Positions 1 to 8,795 of a stretch of 64,000 nt of DNA are shown one piece after another. The notes beneath the pieces are model-generated. The model did not search any database, was not told the origin of the DNA, and saw nothing but the letters and a program-made list of their open reading frames with translations. The stretch is from Cervus elaphus (Eukaryota; Chordata; Mammalia; Artiodactyla; Cervidae): the NCBI RefSeq assembly GCF_910594005.1, contig NC_057823.1, forward strand, positions 55,178,015 through 55,242,014. The letters run 5' to 3'. The translations under genes and the position numbers were made by a program. How positions within the stretch are numbered: the first letter of the stretch is position 1; every line of letters starts with the position of its first letter.

Positions 1-900
1 TATTTTCATATTGAACTGACAGTTGAACTTTCTGTGATGTGGTTTTTGTTCTGATAGCTATGGGATTGTAGTTCTTGCTTCTTTTATCTGCCCTCTGGTG
101 GATGAGGCAAAGAGGGCAAAGCTTATGCAAGCTTCCTGATGGGAGGGGCTGACAGTGGGAGAAACTGGATCTTGCTCTGGTGGGCAGGGCTCAGTAAAAC
201 CTTTAATTTGATTGTCTGCTGATGGGTGAGGCTATGCTCCCTTCCTGTTAGTTGTTTGACTTGAGGCAGTCCAGCCCCAGAGTCTGTGTGCTTTATGTAG
301 GGTTAATGGTGTCCTCCAAGAGGGCTCCTGCCAAGGGGTACCTCCCAGGACTGCTGATGCCAGTGCCCCTGTCCTTGTGGCAAGCCACTGCTGACTCATG
401 CCTCCACAGGAGACCCTCCAACACTGGCAGGTAGGTCTGATTCAGTCTCCTCTAGGATCACTGCTCCTTTTCCCTGGGTCCTGGTATGCACTAGACCAGG
501 GTATGTTTGTGCCCTCCAAGAATGGAGTCCCTGCTTTCACCAGTCCTGTAATCAAATCCAGCTGACCTTCAAGACTATATTCCTTGGCGATTTTAGTCCC
601 TTTGATGGATCTTCAGGCTGTGAAGCCTGATGTGGGGCTCAGAACCTTCATAACAGTGGGAGAACTTCTTTGGTATTATTATTCTCTAATTTGTGGGTCA
701 TCTACCCTGTGGGTGTGGGATTTGGTTTTATCATGATTGCAGCTTCTCCTTTGTCTTTGAATGTGGGGTCTCTTTTTATTTTGGTGGGTTCCAACATCCT
801 CCTGTCAATGGTTGTTCCACAGCTAGTTGCAATTTTGGTGCTTTCTCAAGAGGAGATGAGCACATGTTCTTCTGCTCCACCATCTTGAACCAGTCTTGCC
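1..900 (-). mobile_element. L1 LINE 5' UTR, inverted, 5' end preserved, continues off the window
   Basis: Read on the minus strand, the sequence starts near 898 with a segment containing CAAGATGGTGGAGCAGAAGA. This resembles the 5' end of laurasiatherian L1 elements (CAAGATGGCGGAGTAGAAGG type). It runs left through text typical of the L1 5' UTR, for example the minus-strand complements of 'ctcagtaaaacctttaattt' and 'gagaccctccaacactggca'. On the plus strand CCATCTTG at 880-887 is the YY1-like site expected at the 5' terminus. The element therefore points away from ARHGAP26 and leaves the window at base 1, so its ORFs are not visible. It seems to have inserted into the older retroviral relic on its right. 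Identification rests on memory of L1 consensus text. Confidence 0.6.
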
Positions 901-928
901 AGAACCTTAGCGCCATTAGTGCCTTCAA

Positions 929-1159
929 CTAAAACAGAGAACTGAGGGTGGTGAGTAAAGGTAAAGTGTTATTACATTGGCCAGATAGCACAGATTTGTT
1001 GAAGTACTTGACCAATAAAGTAGGTTTCATGATCATTATGAAGACTGAGAGTAGTTCTCCAAGTAGGGACAATCTTTTCCAAAAGGACTCTAGCCACAGA
1101 AGAGGCTGTCTGCAAGGGGAGGCTTCATTCAGTCCAATGTGAAAACATACAATGACCAA
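929..1159 (-). pseudogene. Retroviral integrase fragment (decayed)
   Basis: In one minus-strand frame this reads words such as TYFTGQVLQQICAIWP. This resembles the integrase core of gammaretrovirus-like elements around the second catalytic Asp (the 'DNGxxFTxQ' region). The frame changes within the region and contains stops. Further left is the L1. It is the 3'-most retroviral coding remnant in the window. Family-level identification is reasonable, but no closer relative can be named. Confidence 0.55.
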
Positions 1160-1681
1160 AATATGTTTATATCAACAAGAGGGAGGAAGTTGTATGAAAT
1201 CTATTTGCCATATCTTGAATGACCTGTTAGGCAGTTTAAAACATCAGAGAGCAGTATTCAGCTTTCTCTAGGTTGTACTTTGGACAAGTGGGACAAGTGA
1301 GGTAGGCACTTTAAGCAGTCTTGTTAATGTTTCCTGCCAATATTGATTCACAAATGCTGCCATTTTATTAGTAGACCAGTGGCTGAATGGATGTGCAGTG
1401 GTGAGGAGTGGGAATTTTAGAGTCTCCAATATGACTGGGTGTTATTTGGTATGAACTAGCACCTTATCTTTTTAATCAAACAAACAATTGTTGAATTTTT
1501 AATCTTGTCTTTCCTTTTTTGAGTCCAGTTATTATGCTTCTGTAGCCAGCTTTTCTAAATTCCTATTTGGGGAAAAATTTATTTGAACCATGACAGAGGT
1601 TTGGCTGTTCTTAATTTCTTTTAGAGCAGCATTACTTCTAGAAAAGTCAGTGAAGTGATTTCCCTTAGCTTCCAAAGAATT

Positions 1682-1890
1682 GGGCTTCCCTGGTGGCTCA
1701 GACGGTAAAGAATGTGCTTACAATGAGGGAGACCTGGGTTTGATCGCTGGGTCGGGAAGATACCCTGGCGGAGGGCATGACAACTCACTCCAGTATTCTT
1801 ACCTGGAGAATTTCATGGACAGAGGAGCCTGGTAGTCCATGGGGTCGCAAAGAGTCAGACATGACTGAGCAACTTTCACTTTCACTTTTC
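1682..1890 (+). mobile_element. Bov-tA SINE
   Basis: It begins with the tRNA-Glu-derived head 'gggcttccctggtggctcag' and continues with the text typical of the family. It ends with the 'gagtcagacatgactgagca' block and a short CTTTCACTTTCAC tail. It sits inside the antisense retroviral relic, so it inserted later. No clean target duplication was found. Confidence 0.93.
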
Positions 1891-2322
1891 CAGAGAATCA
1901 AATTTAGATGCTCTGGGATCTTGACAGCTATAAAGTGGTGGGTTAAAGTATCACATCCAATAGTTTCTGTATACATGGGCCATTTTTAATTTTATTTCTG
2001 CTGAAAGTAAGGAAACCGTGTTGCTTCCGCAACATTCCAAAATCATGAGCTGCTGAAAGCATATCTACTGTCAGTATAAGTATTGGCAGTTTTGCCCTCA
2101 GCTAAAGTATCAGCTTGTGTAGGAACGTGTAATTCAGCCTGTTGAGCTGAAGTGACCATAGGTTAAGATGCTGCCTCAACGTATTAAAAGGAATTGCGAT
2201 ATATCCAGTCCAGTATTCACCGTTGTCATCTTTTAAATAAGAACCATCAGTGAACCATGAGAAGTCAGCCTTACCCAAAGGAATTTACTGCAGAATATCA
2301 GTTGGGAGGTGATCTCACAGAG

Positions 2323-2724
2323 TCAGGAGGTGATCTGCCACCATTGAGCAGTTGTGAAGGACTTTTTTTTTTCGGTGACAGAGGGGAGAAGAGTAACTAG
2401 GTTAAGTGTATTATAATGTAATATTATAGTTAAATGAGGAGCAGTTAACAAAAGGACTTCATAGGAGGTAAGGTGACTGAGAAAAGTTGAGTGTGATGAA
2501 AATTCAGCAGGGTTTCTAGTACACGAAGTAGAGAAATTGTTAAAGGAGATCCCACAGTGATACTCTTGTTGGCTTAACCAAAAGGGCAGTGGCAGTTTTG
2601 ACTCTAAGGCAAGAAGATTTTTTCCCTGTGTCATGGATGGTGCCCAGTTGCTGGCTCTAATACCATGTGGTTCGTGGTGGTCCCCATGTTTTTGGGTGAG
2701 TACTCCAAGGACATTCCCTTCCAT
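2323..2724 (-). pseudogene. Retroviral RNase H-region fragment (decayed)
   Basis: The minus-strand frame reads GVLTQKHGDHHEPHGI, which matches the form of the pol region just after reverse transcriptase in class I retroviruses (GVLTQ-, followed by a Pro/Val/Tyr/Leu-rich stretch). The remainder of this open frame does not resemble RNase H and may be an out-of-frame continuation. Its position between the reverse transcriptase fragment (higher coordinates) and the integrase fragment (lower coordinates) is correct for pol order. Confidence 0.5.
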
Positions 2725-3027
2725 TCATTTTCCTATACAAAAAGGAAAAAGGCAATCTGATTATTGGACTGCCCAAGGGCAAATGGGTTAACCAAATTCT
2801 CCTTCAGTGCTTTAAAGGCTGTGTGGATGAGTTCTTATAAAATTAAGCCAAGGTGGTAGTTCTTTAGTAAATCACATAGAAGTTTGGTCATAAGAGAGAA
2901 ATTTGGAATCAGCGGTAGCTAACTAGCCTGAGAAACCCTTGCAGTTGGTCCTTAGTTTTGGGTTTTGGGAAACTTAAGACACCTTGAATCCTATCTGGAT
3001 CTAGGTGGAACGTTTGTTCTGAATCAG

Positions 3028-3683
3028 TTACCTTAAATATTGAACCTGGGTTTTGGTAAACTGCAGTTTTTTCTCGTTGACCTTATGTCCCTTTAAGGCT
3101 AAATGATTTAGCAAGTTGATATTACCTTCCTGTGAGGAGGCTTGAGAAGAATAAAGAAGTAAATCATCAACATATAGCAGCAAAGTAGAACCTCCCAAGA
3201 ACTTTTTATCATCCAAATCAGCCTTCAAGTTTTGTGACAAATGAATTTCTGAGGCATTACTCTTAAGGTGAATTCTTTTTTATTTTCAAGTGAAGGCAAA
3301 GTGGTGTTGACTAACTTAAACTGGAATGCTAAAGAATGCTCTGTGTTGATCGATTACAACACAGAATTTGCTTCCATGGAAATGAATGTTAGTAATGTAT
3401 GAGGGTTAAGAACAACAAGGTGTCAAGAGATAAGGTTTCTTACTCAGAGATCCTGGACAAACCTTCATATGCGGCCCTTAGATTTTCTTGCTAGCAAAAT
3501 AAGAGTATTACAAGAAGTAGTGTCGAGGGCAAGGACTTTCAGTCTTCTGTTATGGACTTTGTACCTTGAAGGGCTTTTTATAAAGTATTGATTAATTCTG
3601 GGGAAAGATTTTGAGGGGTCTGTTTGAATCTTGATAGGAGGCGCATTATGAATTTTGCCAATATCATTTTGGAGATTTTGCAC
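3028..3683 (-). pseudogene. Retroviral reverse transcriptase fragment (decayed), YVDD box
   Basis: Two minus-strand open pieces make up this relic. The piece at 3683-3465 contains text like the N-terminal fingers of gammaretroviral-type reverse transcriptase (FPRINQYFIK, then CNTLILLARKSKG). The piece at 3240-3028 contains LLLYVDDLLLYS, the catalytic YVDD box with its hydrophobic flanks, followed by a KGHKVNEKKLQF block as found downstream of the box. A spacer of about 220 bases with stops and frame changes separates them. It is a relic with no host function visible. Confidence 0.8.
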
Positions 3684-4748
3684 ATAAGGTTGGTAGTTGA
3701 TTCAATAGGAACAGATGATCTGTGTTTCCAGACCCTACTCTAGTGTTGTCAGAAATGGAGCAAATAGAAGACCTCAATGGGTCATTTAATTCACCTGGTT
3801 GGTTGCTTTGATGACTGCTGTTAAGTTCTAGAGTTATTTTCCCCTTTTAGGAGAAAGAAATTTTGGCATGATACTTTTCTAAGAAGTATCTAAGCCTATT
3901 AAATGGATGGGGCAGAGGAACCGCAGAGAAAAAGGTATTTATCTCTCAAAGAGTCTACACAAAAGAGGATAGGCTCAAAACAGGAATCTCTGAGGTTCAT
4001 CAGAGATCCCCATTATTTAAATTGATTTAGTGTCCTGAGGCAGGGGTTGTTTCATTATAGTGGGGTTGAATCCCGAGAGTATAGCCCCAGTGTCAGGACT
4101 GGAAGAGATTTATCCATAATCTGGAGAAATGTTTCTCCAAGCCAGTTAAGAGGTAGGATTGAAAAGAGCCTCTATAGTTCCTTGGAGTTCTGCGATTAAG
4201 AATTGGGAGGACATTGGAAAGGCTGGTTAGACAGCAGAAGGTACCTGAAACGTTAAAACTTATCATCTCTTTTCCAATGTCCTGGCTCTTTGTGAGAATA
4301 GAAACTAGGAGAGTTTGGGCTTCATTTTGAGACCTTAATTTGCTGTAGTTGAAGATTAAGAATTATAGCAGTCTTTTAGGTGACTCACCCACAATGTGAG
4401 AGAGCTAGTTTGCCAGATGAACTAAATCTGGAGTGGACACAGTTTCCCATTCTATCCTGGTCCTTTTTACTAGAAGGGAAAGGTCTCAGTTCAGCCCATT
4501 AGTAAACACATAGCTAAAAGCTATGCAAATGGAATCAATATCTGAAGGAAGACCAGAATTTCTTTTAAAAATAACATTATCAATTGTAATACTTATGAAT
4601 AGGCTCATCAGATTTTTGTTTGAATGCCTGAATTTTGTTTCTGTCAACAGACTTTGGAAAAGCCCTAGGGATTGCCTGATGAAGTTGCCTAGTGATTGTC
4701 TGAGCCTGTTAATAACAGAAATCAGTGGGCTGGTCGCCCGGTTGTAAT

Positions 4749-5003
4749 CCTAGAGACCTTCAGGATTTTTCCCATTAGCAATTTTCATCCAGTGCTGGTT
4801 CTGGCCTTCATTCACAAGCATATGAACTAGCTGATCCAAGTCAGAGCAGTAAGGTTGATAAATTTGAATGCTTTATTAAATTTCTCAGCAAATATATGAG
4901 GATTTTTGGTTACTTTGGGAAAATAATCTTTGTGGTTTGCAATTCAGCTTTAGTCCTGGAAACATAAGAAGTTAAGAGTTTGGCCTCAGGATCCTCAGAA
5001 AGG
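4749..5003 (-). pseudogene. Retroviral gag (capsid) fragment (decayed)
   Basis: Minus-strand reading gives PKVTKNPHIFAEKFNKAF and then, after a frame change, SDLDQLVHMLVNEGQ followed by HWMK. These resemble capsid text of class I endogenous retroviruses. A frameshift lies between the two blocks, and stops follow. The position between leader and pol agrees with gag. Matrix and nucleocapsid parts could not be recognised with confidence. Confidence 0.6.
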
Positions 5004-5589
5004 TTAATTTTAGAGGCTCAAGTTCTGATAAGTTTAGAGGAAAAGGGAGTGAAGAGTTTTAGGAGAAGTTGGGGCAGAGAATTAGTATGGGAGACTTGAG
5101 GGTATAGAGGTGTAGACAGCATAGAAGAAAAGGAAGAAGTTGACCCTGGAGACAGAGCCTGAGACAGCCCAGGAAGAGGATCTGGAAGCTTCAGAAGCCA
5201 CTTTATATTTCTTTAATCATTTGTTTGTCTTAGTTATTTTTAAATCTTGTTTTGCAGAAAGGCAATTTTGTCTCCTAATAATGTTTGGAAGCCTCAAAAT
5301 ACCGGTCAAAATAGGCATTTCATTCAGTTTTTGAAAGTTTTGAGCTATGGTTTTTAGTTTGGTTTTAAGAAAAGTTTGGAATTTTAAAAGTTCCTCATAA
5401 TGGCTTTGATATTTTAAATTGCCTTTTGTTAGGTAGGTTCATTTAGTTCGAAATGTGTGAGAAAGGATTGTGTGTTTAAACAAAACTGGCTGGAATCCTG
5501 GTGTGGGGAATGCCCTAAAAATAGAAACATAACTGGGTTCCCATCTCTCAGAAGTTTTTCTCTTGAGCAATCAGTAATTTTCAGACAGC

Positions 5590-5763
5590 CTGTTGTTCAG
5601 TCACTAAGTCATGTCTGACTCTTTGTGACATCATGAACTGTAGCACGTCAGGCTTCCCCATCCCTCATCATCTCCCTGAGTTTGCTCAAACTCATGTCCA
5701 TTGAGTCAGTGATGTCATCCAACCATCTCATCCTCTGTCTCCACCTTCTCCTCTTGCCCTGAA
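5590..5763 (-). mobile_element. BovB LINE 3'-end fragment
   Basis: The plus strand reads 'ttgttcagtcactaagtcat', then the 'gactctttgtgacatcatga' and 'aactcatgtccattgagtca' blocks. These are the reverse complement of the BovB 3' terminus, as seen in the larger copy at 26190-27760. The copy is about 170 bp long, is 5' truncated, and lies within the retroviral leader/gag region. Confidence 0.85.
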
Positions 5764-5788
5764 TATTTCCTAAACAGCTCAAATATTA

Positions 5789-6058
5789 GCCTGCAGGCCT
5801 AATACCAGCCAATCCTAGGGGAACAGTCTGGTCCTGGAAGAGCCAGGCCAAAGGCCGCACAGCACAGCTCTAATGACACAGCCTAATTCTGAAGGAGTCA
5901 AGCCAAAGATATAACACATAGTTCCACTAGAGCAGTTTAGTCCCCAAGGAGTTACATCAAAGGCTTAACAGCACAGTCCCAGTAGAATAGCTCCTGCTTC
6001 AAAAGGAATAAGGCCAACGGCTCAAGTGGCACAGCTCCAATGAAGCAGCTCTTGTTCC
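5789..6058 (-). repeat. Tandem repeat of about 54-56 bp, about 4.8 copies, in the retroviral leader
   Basis: Units start near 5838, 5892, 5946 and 6003, with a weaker partial unit at 5789-5837. Shared words are 'aag(g)a...gccaa', 'cacagctc(c/t)aatga' and 'agc...ctcctg/cttgttcc'. Unit lengths are 54, 54, about 56 and about 56 bases. Divergence between units is marked, so the array is old. It lies between the primer-binding-like segment and the gag remnant of the antisense retroviral relic. Confidence 0.75.
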
Positions 6059-6390
6059 AAAAGAAATGAATAGAAGACCAACACAGTTTGAATTGTAACA
6101 ACCTAGAAATCAGGCTGAAGTGTCAGGTTAGTACTTGAGTATATTGATAGAATAAGGCCTATCAGAAACAAGACCTAATAAGAAAGGATGAGGCCTTAAA
6201 ATAGATTTCAAATAAAACCTGGAGAACTTCAAAACACAAAGAGAGCAGAAGCTTGGATTTGGATGGACAGAGGAGGAAAAACAGCCTTAAATCCCAGGGT
6301 TGGTGAGAAAATCAGTGAGCAACAATGGCCTTTAAGTGGGTACCACATCTGTTTGCTCACCAGACTTGGAGTCATTGGGGTCTTCTCTGA

Positions 6391-6411
6391 ATCCCCATAC
6401 AAGCCACCAAA
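6391..6411 (-). other. Primer-binding-site-like segment of the retroviral relic
   Basis: Just inside the LTR edge, the minus strand reads TTTGGTGGCTTGTATGGGGA. This has the shape of a class I retroviral primer-binding site (TTTGGxGGCTxGTxxGGGAT). The exact tRNA cannot be assigned because the segment is mutated. Confidence 0.45.
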
Positions 6412-6415
6412 ATCT

Positions 6416-6770
6416 TGACATAAATAGGTTGACAATTACTTCTCCAGCAAAAATGGGTTTATTTGGAATCAACAAAGATTTGCAATTTGGAGTTTACAAC
6501 CATGGTGAGCTACATGCGAGTCCCAATACAGCAAGGAGAAGAGAACTTTTTCAAAGAGGGGAAAAGAAAGCTGGGAGGGCTGTAGTAAACAGAGAATCCA
6601 TTGGAGGAATTGAGAGTTTAAAGTATACTGGGTTTTCATTGGGTGAGTTGTGACAGTCTCTTCTTGGCTAAGCTTTCGCCAAGCAAGAATGGGAAGTCTT
6701 TTTCTTCTTGAGCTTTGCTAACTTTGTAGGGCATGAGAGTTTGCCCTTCTGGCCTTCTGACTTTATTTTA
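6416..6770 (-). repeat. LTR-like end of the antisense retroviral relic
   Basis: On the minus strand this has the LTR signals in the right order: CCAAT at 6642-6638, a TATACTTTA-like box at about 6630-6620, AATAAA at 6463-6458, and a CA terminus at 6417-6416 next to the primer-binding-like segment. The far (U3) border is not certain. No flanking target duplication could be tested because the partner LTR is not in the window. Confidence 0.55.
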
Positions 6771-6999
6771 ATTAGAGTTTACTTATGTTTATTAATTTTT
6801 GCACATTGTAGATCTGATGCTGAATCACTTAACATAATGGTAATTGATTAGCAAATGTCCATTGAGCACCTACCATGTGATATGCACTGTTATTCAGTTA
6901 GTCCTTAATTTCCCGTCACTTAAACTCTCAATATTTTTATGAGGTAAAGCTAATTAGCATTTGGGAAATACAGATATCTTTGTATGAATCATTTGTATA

Positions 7000-7156
7000 T
7001 ACAGTCGGCCCTTAAACCGTGTGGATCCACTTGTATGTGGATATTTTTCAATTGCAAATACTACAGTACTACATGATCTGTGGTTGCTTGAAATCTGCAG
7101 ATGTAGAAGAAATGTGAATATGAAGGGAGAACTGTGAATATGAAGGGACAACTGTA
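7000..7156. mobile_element. Short DNA transposon with inverted ends, Tigger-like
   Basis: The left end 'tacagtcggccct' and the right end 'agggacaactgta' are inverted repeats matching at 11 of 13 positions, and TA is present at both edges as in mariner/Tigger elements. The text after the left end resembles the common 'cagtcggccctccgtatccg' family. A 21-base unit (starting tgtgaatatgaaggga) is present twice near the right end. The element is short (157 bp) and non-coding. Confidence 0.55.
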
Positions 7157-7189
7157 AGTTATATGTGATTAACCCCCATCTTGTTCAAG

Positions 7190-7500
7190 TGAAAGTGAAA
7201 GTCGCTCAGTCGTGTCAGACTCTTTGTGACCCCATGGACTATACAGTCCATGGAATTCTCCAGGCCAGAATTCTAGAGTGGGTACCCTTTCCCTTCTCCA
7301 GGGGATTTTCCCAACCGAGGGATCGAACCCAGGTCTCTCACATTACAGGCAGATTCTTTACCAGTTGAGCCACAAGGGAAGCCCAAGAATACTGGAGTGG
7401 GTAGCCTATCCCTTCTCTAGCTGATCTTCCTGGCCCAAGAATTGAACCCGGGTCTCCTGCATTGCGGGCGGATTCTTTACCAACTGAGTTATCAAAGAAG
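7190..7500 (-). mobile_element. Dimeric Bov-tA SINE with perfect 16-bp target duplication
   Basis: Read on the minus strand, a first tRNA-like head plus part of the body (to about 7384) joins a second full Bov-tA unit through 'ccagtattcttgggcttccc'. Direct repeats 'ccccatcttgttcaag' at 7174-7189 and 7501-7516 flank it exactly, so the whole dimer moved as one unit. The same join is found in the copy at 20868-21182. Confidence 0.93.
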
Positions 7501-7849
7501 CCCCATCTTGTTCAAGGGTCAGCTGTTATTATGTATATGGAGTGATGATGCTACTGATCCCTCATAGTTGGACCTGAACTTGGAGGTTTTAGTAAGGAGC
7601 AGAGTTTCTTTGAATTCCTCATGGTCTCATTATCTCCAGCCTGGGTGGCCTGTGCACCAGTGTCCAGTTTGAGAGGTGTCACACCACAGGGAGAAAGCCT
7701 TTTGACTGTGGTTGCTTGTTCTTGAGTGAAGTGGGATGGAATGTCAGAGTAGAAGTTCCCAAACTAAGTTCTAGGCTAGCCTCTCAGTGAAAGGGTTAAT
7801 CAGTGTTTAAGTTGATCTAGTCTCTCTTCTGTGTAAAAATCTGGTTACC

Positions 7850-8190
7850 ATTTTCTTGGGGATGAAGTTCAAATTCCTTAGCTTGGCATTCAGTTTCTTC
7901 CAGAGTTTGATTCAAACCTCTCTTCCTAGTCTTATATCCTTCAAGCTGAGCTTCCTGCTATTTCTGGGTAGGTCCTCTGCTTTTGCATCTCTTTGCTTCC
8001 CCTTCCTACTTCTAGAATACCTTTGCATGCCTCTCTCCCCTGCCCTGTACCTCTTCCCATCTCTAGAGATTCAGATAGTACTAAAGTTTTAAAGTAAACT
8101 TCAAATGCCACTTCTTTTTCTTTTTTTTTTCCTGGGGAGCCTCCTCCCATGGCTCCAGCTGAAATAATATCCCTTTTACACTTCTGTGGC
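7850..8190 (+). repeat. L2 LINE 3' fragment
   Basis: Text such as 'gaagttcaaattccttagct', 'tttgcatgcctctctcccct', 'cttcaaatgccacttctttt' and 'ggggagcctcctcccatgg' follows the 3' end of L2 in the plus orientation. Old and diverged. Confidence 0.6.
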
Positions 8191-8246
8191 TATTTTTCAC
8201 CTTAGCATGCACTGCTTTAATCGATAAATTTGTATACATAAAGTAC

Positions 8247-8443
8247 ATGTATGCATGCTCAGTGTCTCAGTCGTGTCTGACTCTTTGTGTCCCCATGGAC
8301 TATAGCCTGTCAGATTCCTGGGTCCATGGAATTTTTCCAGGCAAGAATACTGGAGCTTGAAATGGCAATTTCCTTCTCCATGGGATCTTCCTGACACAAG
8401 GATCGAACCCATGTCTCTTGTGATGGCAGGTGAATTCTGTACC
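8247..8443 (-). mobile_element. Bov-tA SINE
   Basis: Minus-strand Bov-tA: the plus strand reads 'cagtcgtgtctgactctttg', then the 'ccaggcaagaatactggag' block and the complement of the tRNA head ('gatcgaacccatgtctcttg'). More diverged at both ends than neighbouring copies. Confidence 0.9.
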
Positions 8444-8559
8444 CTAGCACTGAGTAGACCCCTCTAAATTGTATTCTCCTCAAGGATATAGAATATATAT
8501 GTGTCATCTTTTTATTTCTTTGAGTATATTGCTATCAGATTCTCAAATATTTGAGTAAA

Positions 8560-8795
8560 TTAGGCAGTATGGTATAATAGTTAAGAATTTGGGCATCAGA
8601 GGAACCAGGTTCTTAGACTACTAGTTATTAACTATGTGGTTGTGACAGGTTATTTAACCTCTCTGAATCCACTTACCCATTTGAAAAGGGGAGTAATAAC
8701 ACGTCCTTAGTACAGTGGTTGTAGGGATGAAATGATTTAAATTGCTTAGTAGGTACATATTACACAGTAAAGTATCCAATAAATAATATATTTAA
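8560..8795 (+). repeat. MIR SINE
   Basis: 'ggtataatagttaagaattt' is followed by 'ggttatttaacctctctgaa' and ends in a 'ccaataaataata' tail. This is the full order of MIR. Confidence 0.75.

Larger units (their letters stand above)
905..6770 (-). mobile_element. Degenerate class I (gammaretrovirus-like) endogenous retrovirus, antisense to the gene
   Basis: On the minus strand the order, from high to low coordinates, is LTR-like (6770-6416), primer-binding-like segment (6411-6391), leader with tandem repeats, gag-like capsid text (about 5000-4750), reverse transcriptase (3683-3028), RNase H-like text (about 2724-2600) and integrase-like text (about 1159-929). All frames are broken by stops and shifts. 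No env or second LTR is seen; the L1 at 1-900 interrupts or replaces that end. A Bov-tA SINE (1682-1890) and a BovB 3' fragment (5590-5763) have inserted later, which shows the provirus is older than those copies. No part can encode a functional protein as it stands. Confidence 0.75.

Noticed and set aside
1682..1890. tRNA-like sequence with A and B box features at SINE heads
   Set aside because: These are tRNA-derived SINE heads with the usual SINE body, not tRNA genes. The same applies to all other Bov-tA and CHR copies here.
5838..6058. Spaced repeats that might suggest a CRISPR array
   Set aside because: The units are contiguous and diverged, without constant repeats alternating with unique spacers, and the genome is mammalian.
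7240..7265. Palindrome ccatggact...agtccatgg
   Set aside because: It is an ordinary part of the Bov-tA body and recurs in other copies, so it is not a separate structure.
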